Assembly: GCF_026015985.1 (NCBI RefSeq)
Contig: NZ_CP110389.1
Location: 3,504,001 to 3,568,000 of the forward strand
Direction: 5' to 3'
DNA: 64,000 nt
DNA from: Rhodopseudomonas sp. P2A-2r
Lineage (GTDB): Bacteria > Pseudomonadota > Alphaproteobacteria > Rhizobiales > Xanthobacteraceae
Below are positions 45,347-54,376 of this stretch, in pieces. The first letter of the stretch is position 1. The number at the start of each line of letters is the position of its first letter. The position numbers and the translations under genes are program-made. The notes beneath the pieces are model-generated. The model did not search any database. It had not been told where the DNA came from and saw nothing but the letters and a program-made list of their open reading frames with translations.

Positions 45347-46434
45347 GCAGTCCGATCCGCACGCTTGCCACCACGCTGCGCCAGCCCAGCGAACTGGTCG
45401 CCCATGGTCTGGCGCCGGCGGCCGTGCTGCCTGATCTGGAGAAGGTCGCGGCGCGCTATGCGGTGGCGGTGACGCCGGCCGTAGCCGCGCTGATCGATCC
45501 CAACGATCCCCACGATCCCATCGCACGGCAGTACATCCCAAGCATGGATGAATTGACCGTTCTGCCCGAGGAGAGTGCCGATCCGATCGGCGACCACGTC
45601 CATGCGCCGGTCGACGGCATCGTGCATCGCTACCCCGATCGCGTGCTGTTCAAGCTGGTGCATGTCTGCGCCGTGTATTGCCGGTTCTGCTTCCGTCGCG
45701 AGATGGTCGGGCCCGGCAAGGACAACGCGCTCTCCGGCGAGGCCTATGCTGCGGCGCTGGATTACATCCGGACACATCCGGAGATCTGGGAGGTGATCCT
45801 CACGGGCGGCGATCCGCTGATGCTGTCGCCGCGGCGGCTCGCCGAGATCACGGCCGACCTCGGGGCCATCGATCATGTCAGGATCATCCGGCTGCACACC
45901 CGCGTGCCCGTGGCAGACCCGGCGCGCGTCTCCGCCGAGATGGTGGCGGCCCTGAAGACGCCGGGCGCCACCACCTGGGTGGCACTGCATGCCAACCATC
46001 CGCGCGAGCTCACCGCGGCTGCACGCGCCGCGTGCGCGCTGATCGTCGACGCCGGGATTCCCATGGTCAGTCAGTCCGTGCTTTTGACCGGCGTCAATGA
46101 CGATGCCGCGACGCTGGAGCAATTGATGCGAACGTTCGTCGAATGCCGCATCAAACCCTATTATCTTCACCATGGCGATCTGGCGCCGGGCACCGCGCAT
46201 CTGCGCACCACCATCGCGCAGGGGCAGGCGCTGATGCGCACGCTGCGCGGCAACGTTTCGGGACTTTGCCAGCCGGATTACGTGCTGGATATTCCCGGCG
46301 GTTTCGGCAAGGTGCCGCTCGGTCCGGAATATTTGACGCGAAATCCTGCGGACGATCATGAAGCCGCGGCGGAATCGGGCTATCGTGTCGTTGACTACTG
46401 CGGCGATGTTCACGCCTATCCGCCGAAGCCATGA
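45343..46434 (+). CDS. epmB: EF-P (R)-beta-lysylation protein EpmB (lysine 2,3-aminomutase-like)
   Basis: 363 residues from ATG 45343. Radical-SAM enzyme: cluster motif C-x3-C-x2-C at Cys109, 113 and 116 in CAVYCRFCFRR, then the VILTGGDPLML glycine motif. A PLP Lys is expected near the end (FGKVPLGPEY). It makes (R)-beta-lysine from (S)-alpha-lysine for EpmA. Translationally coupled to epmA. No epmC (hydroxylase) gene is seen nearby. Confidence 0.95.
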   Translation: MSSPIRTLATTLRQPSELVAHGLAPAAVLPDLEKVAARYAVAVTPAVAALIDPNDPHDPIARQYIPSMDELTVLPEESADPIGDHVHAPVDGIVHRYPDRVLFKLVHVCAVYCRFCFRREMVGPGKDNALSGEAYAAALDYIRTHPEIWEVILTGGDPLMLSPRRLAEITADLGAIDHVRIIRLHTRVPVADPARVSAEMVAALKTPGATTWVALHANHPRELTAAARAACALIVDAGIPMVSQSVLLTGVNDDAATLEQLMRTFVECRIKPYYLHHGDLAPGTAHLRTTIAQGQALMRTLRGNVSGLCQPDYVLDIPGGFGKVPLGPEYLTRNPADDHEAAAESGYRVVDYCGDVHAYPPKP

Positions 46435-46443
46435 CCGGTGCCC

Positions 46444-46647
46444 ATGACCGAGGTAAAGCGTGAACCGCCGGACGATGAGGGCAATCGCGGATTCGAGAAC
46501 GCGGTGATGCTGGGATTTTTCGTGGTGCTGGTGGCCGCCGGAATCTGGCTGCTCGGCACCATGGCCGACGTGCGAAAGGTGCAGGACTGCTCCGCGCAGG
46601 GACGGCGAAATTGTGCGACGATTGACGTTCCCGAGCGGACGCGATGA
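46444..46647 (+). CDS. Small single-pass membrane protein, unknown
   Basis: 67 residues from ATG 46444, nine bases after epmB. An acidic, hydrophilic N-terminus (KREPPDDEGNRGFENA) is followed by one membrane helix (VMLGFFVVLVAAGIWLL) and a short tail with two Cys (QDCSAQGRRNC). The pair of cysteines in a probable periplasmic tail could form a disulphide. No family recognised. Confidence 0.65.
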   Translation: MTEVKREPPDDEGNRGFENAVMLGFFVVLVAAGIWLLGTMADVRKVQDCSAQGRRNCATIDVPERTR

Positions 46648-46675
46648 GATGCAATTGAGAAGTCGGAGAAGCAAA

Positions 46676-46948
46676 ATGAAGAAATGGCTCGTGACAATCG
46701 CTTGTCTGACGACGCTGGGAAGTTCGATCGCGCTGGCGCAAGATTCGACGCGCAATGCGCCGCCGGCCGCGGTCAAGCGCGCGCAGCAGCCGCAGCAGCC
46801 GGCCGCGACGGCAGCAGCTCCGGTCGGCCATCGCCAGCCGCGCGCGGGCGACATTCCGTCCGAGACCGGCAGCAACGACCCCGGCAAGATCGACGCCCAG
46901 GATCGCGAGCTCGATCGAATGATCAAGGGTATCTGCAAGGGCTGCTGA
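46676..46948 (+). CDS. Small secreted protein with C-terminal CKGC, unknown
   Basis: 90 residues from ATG 46676 (CGGAGAAGC upstream). Signal peptide to about residue 22 (SSIALAQD). The mature part is rich in Pro, Ala and Gln, then DAQDRELDRMIKGICKGC ends the protein. The C-x-x-C end could bind metal or form a disulphide. No family recognised. Confidence 0.65.
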   Translation: MKKWLVTIACLTTLGSSIALAQDSTRNAPPAAVKRAQQPQQPAATAAAPVGHRQPRAGDIPSETGSNDPGKIDAQDRELDRMIKGICKGC

Positions 46949-47086
46949 GCGCTTGCGGTGGCATAACGTGATCGTTGCGCCCGTCCGCTGAGCGCGCGTC
47001 TTGTCCGCGACAGCGGCAATGCGCGTGCCGCATAAGCGGCCGACGTGCGCCGTCCCCACGCCGGCTCGCTGCCACTTAGAAATCGA

Positions 47087-47662
47087 TCAGACCTTGTTGC
47101 GTGCCGCCAGCGCCATGCCGATCAGCGAGGCTCCGCCGAACACCAGGTTGATGCCGACCAGCAGGCCGATGGCCCAGAGCGCCGAGCCCGGCAGGCCGCT
47201 GATGATCAGGAATGCGATCAGGATGTCCATCAGGCCGGCAAACAGCATCCAGCTCCAGCGCTCCGACAGTTCCTTGCGGTGTTGCAGGGCGTACATGATC
47301 GAGGCAACGCCCTCCGCGAGGAAGTAGGCGCCGACAACCAGGGTCAGCGTCAGGGTGCTTTCGACCGGCTTGATCAGCAGGACGATGCCGGCGCCGATGG
47401 CCAGCACGGCCGAGATCAGCGACCACCAGAAGCCGGGCATGGCCCGTGCCCAGAAGGTCAGCGCCAGACCGGCGACGCCGGTGATCAGAAACATCCAGCC
47501 GAGAAAGATGGTCACGGCAATGCTCGCCAGCGGCGGCACGATCATGGCTGCAAGTCCCAGCACCACCAGCAGGATTCCTTCGAACAGGAATGCCTTCCAG
47601 TGAGCGCTGACCGTGGTGGTCATTTTGGCCTGCAGGGCGGCGATGTCATCGGGGAGTGTCAT
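47087..47662 (-). CDS. HdeD-family membrane protein (DUF308)
   Basis: 191 residues from ATG 47662. Six membrane helices arranged as repeated pairs, with the DUF308 patterns FEGILLVVLGLAAMIVP, GAGIVLLIKP and LMDILIAFLIIS. HdeD proteins are linked to acid resistance in Escherichia coli; in alphaproteobacteria they are common with no proven role. Upstream AGGAT is a plausible ribosome-binding site. Confidence 0.88.
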   Translation of the reverse strand: MTLPDDIAALQAKMTTTVSAHWKAFLFEGILLVVLGLAAMIVPPLASIAVTIFLGWMFLITGVAGLALTFWARAMPGFWWSLISAVLAIGAGIVLLIKPVESTLTLTLVVGAYFLAEGVASIMYALQHRKELSERWSWMLFAGLMDILIAFLIISGLPGSALWAIGLLVGINLVFGGASLIGMALAARNKV

Positions 47663-47746
47663 GGGGGAGATCCTGGTGCCGTTCCGGGAAGGTGCGGGTG
47701 GCATCAACATACCCCGGGACGGCGCGCCGCGGTAAAGATTGTACAG

Positions 47747-48781
47747 TCAGAAATCGCCGAACGCCGATGCCAGGGCAGGCGCATAACGCCGCAACCTGTT
47801 GCGGCCAAGGATATAGGCGGTGGTGGTCAGCAGCAGCAAGGCAAGGCCGATGGCGATCGAGACCAGTCCCAGAGGGATCAGCACGAGCGTCACGTTGCGA
47901 TCCGGATTGACGAACCAGTGATGGATGGAAGACAGCACGAAGGCAGTACCGACGAAGCCCGCGCCGCCGCCGGCCACCAACAGCGCCCACATGCTGCGCA
48001 ACTGGCGCAGCCGCTGCCGCGAGGCTTCGCTGCGCGGCGCGTGATGGGCACCGATGCGCCACACCAGACGTGCCGCAAGGAAGATGGTGCCGAACCCGAC
48101 AAACAATCCGGTCGCTTCCAGCAGGCGGCGCGGTAGCCCCTGGATCTCGGGATATTGCTGCAGTGTCAGCAGCGGCAGGTCGAAGCAGCTGTGCAACGCG
48201 ACCGGCGCCAGGACGATCAGCGCGGCGGTCTTGATGCCTGCATAGCTGTCGCGGCGATGCGCGCCGAGCGCGCCGCCGGAGCGCGCAAGGGCGATATAGG
48301 CGCCGGCGATGATGCCCACGGCACCGTGAAACGGCACGGTCAAGACGCTGCGCAACACGGCGAGCGATCGCCACATCTCCGGGAATTTCACGAGATAGAC
48401 GAGGTTTTCATAGGCGGCAAAGCCGAGCCCAACCGCCGCGCCATACACCACGGTGTTCATCGGATCGTCGGAACGCGCCCGCTGCGTGGCGATCGCCAGG
48501 ATCGCCAACACCTTGACGATTTCCTCGGGCGCGGCGATGCCGAAGATCGCATGCAGCAGCATGGCCAGCCACGGATTGCCGCTGAGGCCGGCCATGGAGG
48601 CGAAGGGGGCACGGGCGAGCCCGAGCAGCGAAATGCTGATGACTCCGAGCAGGAACGCGGCCCACACCAGCCCGGGCGGCCCCGGCCGCTCGTCGGCAGC
48701 GATCACCAGCCAGAGCACCAGCAGGGCTGGCGCAACGGCGGCGATGCCTATGACGGTCGGGAGCGATTCGAGCAGGTTCAT
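47747..48781 (-). CDS. PrsW-family intramembrane metalloprotease-like protein
   Basis: 344 residues from ATG 48781 (MNLLESLPTVIGI); the frame is open upstream without membrane character. About eight helices. The family signature is visible: FGIAAPEEIVKVLAI (EExxK), GLGFAAYENLVYL (ExxxY-type with N), FHGAVGI and LHSCFD. PrsW cleaves an anti-sigma factor in Bacillus; the substrate here is unknown, and no anti-sigma gene is beside it. Confidence 0.82.
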   Translation of the reverse strand: MNLLESLPTVIGIAAVAPALLVLWLVIAADERPGPPGLVWAAFLLGVISISLLGLARAPFASMAGLSGNPWLAMLLHAIFGIAAPEEIVKVLAILAIATQRARSDDPMNTVVYGAAVGLGFAAYENLVYLVKFPEMWRSLAVLRSVLTVPFHGAVGIIAGAYIALARSGGALGAHRRDSYAGIKTAALIVLAPVALHSCFDLPLLTLQQYPEIQGLPRRLLEATGLFVGFGTIFLAARLVWRIGAHHAPRSEASRQRLRQLRSMWALLVAGGGAGFVGTAFVLSSIHHWFVNPDRNVTLVLIPLGLVSIAIGLALLLLTTTAYILGRNRLRRYAPALASAFGDF

Positions 48782-48871
48782 CGGAAGAAAATACCGTGTC
48801 GCCGACGCGAAGTGTTGAAGGATTCGTGATCCTGACGATGAAATCTCCGCGACCGCGCTTCCCCGGCCACA

Positions 48872-48900
48872 CGAAAAAGGGCGGCCATGGGCCGCCCTTC
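48872..48900 (-). terminator. Rho-independent terminator of the small secreted-protein gene
   Basis: On the minus strand, AAGGGCGGCCCATGGCCGCCCTT forms a strong hairpin followed by TTTCG. It lies 20 bases downstream of the stop at 48921. Confidence 0.85.
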
Positions 48901-48920
48901 GTCTTACATCGCGTCGCCGC

Positions 48921-49310
48921 TTACTGGCAGAGATGCGGTCGGCCATCCTCGCCGCGGAACACGGTCCCGGGCTGGCAGACAAAACCGTTCTTTTGCGCAT
49001 AGCTCTGGCTGTAGCGGTAATCGCCGTTGTAGCCGTTGAAGCCATCGTCATAGGCGTAGGCATCGGCGGCGCGGAAAGGCGCCGTCGCGATGGCACCGGC
49101 AGCGCCGACGGCACCGCCTACCACGCCGGCAGCAACGTCGGCCGGCCAAAATCCGCTGCTGTCGCGCTGATAGGCGTTGGCATCGTAGGCGCGCTGCGAC
49201 ATCGCATGCTTATGGTTCATGTGCCTGTGGTTCATGTCGCCCGCCAACACCGGGGAGGCGATCAGCGCGGACAGGACAGCGGCTGCGGCGAGAAATTTGA
49301 TTTTCGTCAT
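48921..49310 (-). CDS. Small secreted protein with His-rich start and glycine-zipper-like segment
   Basis: 129 residues from ATG 49310 (an ATG two codons upstream is possible). The signal peptide ends at SPVLAG (about residue 24). Then comes a His/Met-rich stretch (DMNHRHMNHKHAM), which might bind metal, a small-residue segment VAAGVVGGAVGAAGAIA like glycine-zipper outer-membrane proteins, Tyr/Asp-rich repeats and a C-terminal CQPGTVFRGEDGRPHLC loop with two Cys. No named family. Confidence 0.7.
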   Translation of the reverse strand: MTKIKFLAAAAVLSALIASPVLAGDMNHRHMNHKHAMSQRAYDANAYQRDSSGFWPADVAAGVVGGAVGAAGAIATAPFRAADAYAYDDGFNGYNGDYRYSQSYAQKNGFVCQPGTVFRGEDGRPHLCQ

Positions 49311-49672
49311 GGGCATCTCCTTCGCGGGAATGATGTTGAGCCAACACCCCATGGCGAGAGACGTTCCCATATCGGGAGGGGGCGACTTCAAACGAACGTG
49401 AAGTCTTGATCCATCTCAGGCGCAGCTTTCCGCGACGAGCACTGGTCTATTGGATGGATACCCAGGGTGAGGCGGCTGGGGTGCCGCCGACCTCGCTCAA
49501 CCAGACGTGGCGATTGGCAGTAGCCGCTCCTCGACAAGTTCTGGAATATGCTATTGAAATTGCTGTATAATTTATATGGATCGCGTCCATTTGGAGCGCT
49601 GTCTCATCTGTAACGTCTCCCACTTCGACAGAATCGGCTGTGAATGCGCAACGAAGTGGGACTCCGGGCTAC
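49311..49672. other. AT-richer intergenic region at the left edge of the RND cluster
   Basis: 362 bases with no gene seen. 49540-49590 is unusually AT-rich for this replicon (TGCTGTATAATTTATATGG near 49561-49579). It contains the perfect ten-base inverted repeat TCCCACTTCG / CGAAGTGGGA (49618-49627 and 49652-49661). No T run follows, so it is not a standard terminator. Confidence 0.5.
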
Positions 49673-49996
49673 TTAAAGGCCAACCTCGTCGATTACGCCG
49701 AACTCTATGACGGGCATGATCCAGTAGACGAGTCTGGTTCCTGCGAATGCCGTCTTGAGCCGGGCGAGCAGTTGGGCAGCATCCGGCCTTTCAAGGATGA
49801 TGCGCACCAGGACCTCGTCGGCATTGCCCTTGACCTGCTCGGCCGTCGAGTGCAGGCGAACCGTCGGGCCATAGCCGGCGCCGTCGGATGCCGTGAAACC
49901 AGATACCAGATCGCGCTGCTCGCTAAGATAATCGAACAACTCCTCACGGAGCCTGCGGGCAGCGATCAATGTCAGACAAACCGGTTCACTCCTCAC
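49673..49996 (-). CDS. DUF3240-family protein of an RND metal-efflux operon
   Basis: 107 residues with a GTG start that overlaps the stop of the pump gene (GTGA). The sequence follows DUF3240: CLTLIAARRLREELFDYLSE at the start, SGFTASDG, HSTAEQVKG and the closing VYWIMPVIEFG. These small PII-like proteins are found almost only beside heavy-metal RND pumps and may sense metal or regulate the pump; the role is unproven. Translational coupling supports a shared function. Confidence 0.85.
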   Translation of the reverse strand: MRSEPVCLTLIAARRLREELFDYLSEQRDLVSGFTASDGAGYGPTVRLHSTAEQVKGNADEVLVRIILERPDAAQLLARLKTAFAGTRLVYWIMPVIEFGVIDEVGL

Positions 49997-52900
49997 GTAG
50001 CCTTCCTCCCAATGCTGCCGAACCGGCGATAGAGGATCGGCAGAAGGATCAGTGTCAAAAGCGTCGACGACAGCAGGCCGCCTATGACCACGATCGCCAG
50101 CGGCTTCTGAATTTCAGATCCGGGGCCGGTTGCGAATAGCAAAGGAACCAGTCCGAGCGCGGTAATGCTGGCGGTCATCAGTACCGGCCGAAGCCGGCGC
50201 TGTGCACCTTCCAGGACAATGCGATCCTCGGGAACGCCGCGTGCGCGGAGCTGATTGAAGTAGGAGACGAGTACGACTCCGTTCAGAACGGCAATGCCGA
50301 GCAGCGCGATAAATCCGACCGAAGCCGGCACCGACAGATACTCGCCGGTCAGGACCAGCGCAAAGACGCCGCCGATGAGAGCGAAGGGGATGTTGACCAG
50401 GACCATCAGCGCCTGCCGGATCGAACCGAACGTGGTGAACAGCAGGACGAAGATGAGCCCGATGGCAACCGGGACGACGACCGACAAGCGCGCGGCGGCG
50501 CGCTGCTGGTTTTCGAACTGCCCGCCCCAGGTGAGACGATAACCCTGGGGAAGCGTCAGCTCTGCCGCCACCTTCTGCTGGGCAGCCAGGACGAAGCCGA
50601 CCATGTCGCGCCCCCGAACGTTGGTTCGAACCACGCTCATCCGTGTGCCATCTTCGCGGTCTATCTTGACGGGACCGTCAATCCGCTGAATGCGGGCAAC
50701 CTGGGAAAGCGCCACGTGCTGCCCGGACGCGAGGGTCAGGGGCAGATTGGCCAGCATGGTCGGCGCCTCGCGGGTCTTCTCGCTGCCGCGCACCAGGATT
50801 GGCGTGCGGCGTCCCAATTCCAGCGCTGTGCCGATGGTCCGGCCTTCGATCTGGGTGCGCAGCGAGGCGGCAATCGCGTCCACCGCCAGACCGAGGCGGC
50901 CCGCCTCCAGCCGATTGACCACGACCGTGTAATACTGCGCACCTTCGTTCAGCGTCGTATAGACGTCCTCGGCGCCGTCGATCCCGGACAGCATTGCGGA
51001 CAACCCACTTGCTATCTCATTGAGCTTTGCAATGTCAGGCCCGAATATCTTCACCGCGACGTCGCCACGCACGCCGCTGATCATCTCCTGGACACGCATG
51101 TCGATCGGTTGGGTGAAGCTGAGGGACAGCCCCGGAAAGTCGGCGAGGACCCGTCGAAGTTGCTGGAGGAGCACGGCCTTGTCGGTCGTCTTTCGCTCCT
51201 CCAAAGGCTTCAAGACCAGAAACGTGTCGGTCTGGTTGGGGCCCATTGGATCGAGGCCTAGCTCATCCGATCCGGTTCGCGCGATGACCCCCGCGATGTC
51301 AGGTACCCGCGCCAGAATGGCCGCCTGAAGCTTGCCATTGATAGCGACCGACTGATCGAGATTGATGGACGGAATGGCCTCGACGCTGATGATGATATCG
51401 CCTTCGTCCATGGTTGGCATGAATGTCTTGCCGAGCTGGGTGTACGCAAAACCAGCCGCAATGAGGGCCGCCACTGCCGCGACCATCACCTTGCGTTCAT
51501 TGGCAAGCGCCCACACAAGCGCCGGCGCGTAGCCCCGTGACGCCTGACGGATCAGCCACGGTTCCCGGTGCGGGGCGGCCTTGAGAAGAAACGACGTCGC
51601 GACGGGAAGCACGGTAAGCGCCAGCAATAGCGAGGCAGCCAGCGCAAAGATGATCGCAAGCGCAACGGGGATGAACAGCTTACCCTCAAGGCCTTGCAGC
51701 GCAAGCAGCGGGACGAAAACGATGATGATGATCATCACGCCGGTGGCGACCGGCTCCAGTACCTCGCACACCGACCGGAACACGATATGGATCAGCGGCG
51801 TCGTCTTGCCTTCTTGATCCTTGCTGAGATTGCCCACGATATTCTCGACGACGACCACCAGAGCGTCGATCAGCATGCCGATTGCGATAGCGAGGCCGCC
51901 CAGGCTCATCAGGTTGGCTGACATGCCGACCAGGCGCATGACGATCAGCGCGATCATGATCGCGAGCGGCAGGCTGAAGGCGATGACCAGCGACGCGCGC
52001 CAGTTGCCGAGAAACAGCAGCAGCAGGACGATGACAAGGACCGTGGCCTCCCCGAGCGCCCGGACAACGGTTCCGACGGCACGGCCGACCAGCCGGCTTC
52101 GATCGTAGAACACGTTGATGGTCACGCTCTTCGGCAGCGACGGCTGCAGCTCCTGGAGGCGCTGACGGACGTCGCGGACAAGCTGGCCGGCATTGGCGCC
52201 GCGCAACCCTAGCACCAGTCCCTCGACTGTTTCGCCGCGACCGTCGATCGTGACCGCGCCATAGCGCGTCAGCGCGCCCACCTGAACGCGGGCGACATCG
52301 TTGACCCGGATCGGAATGCCGTCCCTTGTATCGACCACGATGGCTTTGATGTCCTCGATCGAGCGAATGCTGCCCTCGATGCGGACGAGGGCGCTGTCTT
52401 CGCCCTGGTTGACGCGCCCGGCGCCGTCGTTGCGGCTATTGGTCTCGATCGCCCGGCGGAAGACGTCCGACGAAATCCCGCGCGCCGCGAGGGCTTCGTT
52501 AAGCGGCACGATCTCGAACGCCCGGACATGACCGCCCAGCGAGTTGACGTCGGCGACCCCCGGAACAGTCCGCAGTGCCGGCCGGATCGTCCAGTCGAGC
52601 AGCGTCCGACGCTCGGCCAGCGAGAGTTCAGGACTGTCGATCGTGAACATGAACATTTCGCCGAGAGGGCTCGTGATCGGGGCAAGGCCGCCGGTCACGC
52701 CTTCCGGCAGATCGCGCGCAATGTTGGACAGGCGTTCGGAGACCTGGTTACGAGCCCAGTAGATGTCGGTGCCATCCTCAAAATCGACGGTGATGTCGGC
52801 AAGCGCATACTTTGTCGTCGTGCGAAGAATCTTCTTGTTGGGCAATCCGAGCAGCTCAAGCTCGATGGGAACTGTAATCCGCTGCTCAACCTCCTCCGGG

Positions 52901-53070
52901 GTAAGTCCGGGCGCTTTCATGATCACCTTCACCTGAACGGGCGAGACGTCCGGGAATGCGTCGATCGGCAGTGTGGGCAGAAGAACGAAGCCTGCGCCGA
53001 CGAGCAGAAAGACGCTCAGTGCGACGAACATGCGCTGCGAGAGCGCGAAAGCAACCAGACGTTCGAGCAT
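49993..53070 (-). CDS. HME-family RND efflux pump, inner-membrane subunit (CzcA/CusA-like)
   Basis: 1025 residues, twelve helices and two large periplasmic loops. It opens with MLERLVAFALSQRMFV and has the family's PTLPIDAFPDVSPVQVKV. Helix 4 carries the proton-relay region GGLAIAIGMLIDALVVVVENI: one Asp and the later Glu are present, but not the DFG Asp of Co/Zn/Cd-type CzcA. The metal may therefore differ (Ni/Co-like or monovalent Cu/Ag types are possible). The start overlaps the adaptor's stop by one base (TAATG). No outer-membrane channel gene is adjacent. Confidence 0.92.
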   Translation of the reverse strand: MLERLVAFALSQRMFVALSVFLLVGAGFVLLPTLPIDAFPDVSPVQVKVIMKAPGLTPEEVEQRITVPIELELLGLPNKKILRTTTKYALADITVDFEDGTDIYWARNQVSERLSNIARDLPEGVTGGLAPITSPLGEMFMFTIDSPELSLAERRTLLDWTIRPALRTVPGVADVNSLGGHVRAFEIVPLNEALAARGISSDVFRRAIETNSRNDGAGRVNQGEDSALVRIEGSIRSIEDIKAIVVDTRDGIPIRVNDVARVQVGALTRYGAVTIDGRGETVEGLVLGLRGANAGQLVRDVRQRLQELQPSLPKSVTINVFYDRSRLVGRAVGTVVRALGEATVLVIVLLLLFLGNWRASLVIAFSLPLAIMIALIVMRLVGMSANLMSLGGLAIAIGMLIDALVVVVENIVGNLSKDQEGKTTPLIHIVFRSVCEVLEPVATGVMIIIIVFVPLLALQGLEGKLFIPVALAIIFALAASLLLALTVLPVATSFLLKAAPHREPWLIRQASRGYAPALVWALANERKVMVAAVAALIAAGFAYTQLGKTFMPTMDEGDIIISVEAIPSINLDQSVAINGKLQAAILARVPDIAGVIARTGSDELGLDPMGPNQTDTFLVLKPLEERKTTDKAVLLQQLRRVLADFPGLSLSFTQPIDMRVQEMISGVRGDVAVKIFGPDIAKLNEIASGLSAMLSGIDGAEDVYTTLNEGAQYYTVVVNRLEAGRLGLAVDAIAASLRTQIEGRTIGTALELGRRTPILVRGSEKTREAPTMLANLPLTLASGQHVALSQVARIQRIDGPVKIDREDGTRMSVVRTNVRGRDMVGFVLAAQQKVAAELTLPQGYRLTWGGQFENQQRAAARLSVVVPVAIGLIFVLLFTTFGSIRQALMVLVNIPFALIGGVFALVLTGEYLSVPASVGFIALLGIAVLNGVVLVSYFNQLRARGVPEDRIVLEGAQRRLRPVLMTASITALGLVPLLFATGPGSEIQKPLAIVVIGGLLSSTLLTLILLPILYRRFGSIGRKAT

Positions 53071-54209
53071 TACTCGCTGGCTCCGAGCCGCAACAGGATC
53101 CCGCGGAGAGCGGAGATGCCGCTGACCGCCACCTCATCCTTGTCCGTGATCAAGCCCGAGACCACGACGTGATCCTGGTCCTCGGCGACGAGCGTCACAG
53201 GCACCAGCCGAAACCCGCCGTCGATGGCGACAAAGACCGACGCCTTGTCGCCGCGCCGGACAAGCGCGCTGTACGGGACCTCCCAGGCACTTTCACCGGA
53301 GGAAAGAAACCCGATCCGTACCGCGGCGGTCTGCCCGGGTCGCAGTTCACCGGTGTTCGGTACTTCTGCGCGCACCAGAACGGTTTGCGTCGCAGCGTCG
53401 GTTGTTTCCGAAACCAAGATCACCTCTCCCGGCACCGCGTAGCCGTCGATTTCCACTCTCGCGCCCGGCCGGATGGCGCGAATACTGGATGCAGGAATCG
53501 CAATTTCCGCCCAAAGGACCGAGAGGCGCGCGAGCTTGACGAGCGGCGCCGCCTGCTCCACCCGCTGGCCCGGAGAAACCAGGATTTCGACCACGGTTGC
53601 CTGCTGGCGCGCTGCGACCGAAACCGTCGGCGTAATCGCCGTCTCGGTGGTCAAGCGCGAGAGTGCCGCGTCCGGGAGTCCGCTGAGCCGAAGCATTTGG
53701 CGTCGTTCCGCAACCGCGATGCTTGCCTGCCGGGCTTCAGCCTGGCTGGTTTCCAGGACGCGTTGCGGCACCGCCCTTCCTTCAAACAGATCGGTGTTTC
53801 GCTTGAGCTGCTGCGCCGCAAGAACGTCCTGCGCGAAAGCCTGCAGGTAGTCTCGTTGAAGCGACACGAAGCTCGGGCTCTCAAGGGTGACGAGCGGCTG
53901 GCCGGAGTCGACCCGGTCGCCTCGCGCAACCGACAGACTGGTGACCATGCCGGCCACAGGCGCGCTCACGACCCACAATTGGGGCGTGGGGATAACAATC
54001 TGGGCGGGATAGGGCAGGGTAAGGTCAGTCCGGCTCGGGATCGGATGAACCACGCGAACGCCCAAGGTCTGTGCCTGCGCGGGACTGACCTTCACCTCCT
54101 CCTCAGCGATCGACACGGATGGGAGGCCGATGAGCGCGACCACGAGCACGGCTCGACCAAAGCTGTGCCAGGTGCGCAGGTGCAGGTTCGCTTGACGGAG
54201 AGTCTTCAT
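53070..54209 (-). CDS. RND efflux periplasmic adaptor (HlyD/CzcB-like membrane fusion protein)
   Basis: 379 residues from ATG 54209. A signal or anchor helix (SFGRAVLVVALIGLPSVSIAEE) is followed by a lipoyl/barrel-sandwich domain (SAPVAGMVTSLSVARGDRVDSGQPLVTL), a helical hairpin (about 115-190) and beta-barrel domains (VEILVSPGQRVEQAAPLVKL, LWAEIAIPAS). It links the inner-membrane pump to an outer-membrane channel. No His-rich metal chaperone extension of CzcB type is present. First or second gene of the RND operon. Confidence 0.9.
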   Translation of the reverse strand: MKTLRQANLHLRTWHSFGRAVLVVALIGLPSVSIAEEEVKVSPAQAQTLGVRVVHPIPSRTDLTLPYPAQIVIPTPQLWVVSAPVAGMVTSLSVARGDRVDSGQPLVTLESPSFVSLQRDYLQAFAQDVLAAQQLKRNTDLFEGRAVPQRVLETSQAEARQASIAVAERRQMLRLSGLPDAALSRLTTETAITPTVSVAARQQATVVEILVSPGQRVEQAAPLVKLARLSVLWAEIAIPASSIRAIRPGARVEIDGYAVPGEVILVSETTDAATQTVLVRAEVPNTGELRPGQTAAVRIGFLSSGESAWEVPYSALVRRGDKASVFVAIDGGFRLVPVTLVAEDQDHVVVSGLITDKDEVAVSGISALRGILLRLGASE

Positions 54210-54376
54210 CAATGTCTCATATGCGTGCGATCCAGCGAAACTTGCTGTCGCTGAAATTGAACCGGTCTTGTCAGCTATCGAGCGGTCGATCGTGTCGAGC
54301 AAAGTGCATTCGTGCACGCGGTGCCCGGCACCCACGAGCCCGGTCAGGGCCCGCCCGGTGCCGTCCGAGCTTCCGG

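Noticed and set aside
45196..47019. A 607-codon minus-strand open frame across epmA, epmB and the small genes
   Set aside because: It spans several well-supported plus-strand genes and has no recognisable domain.
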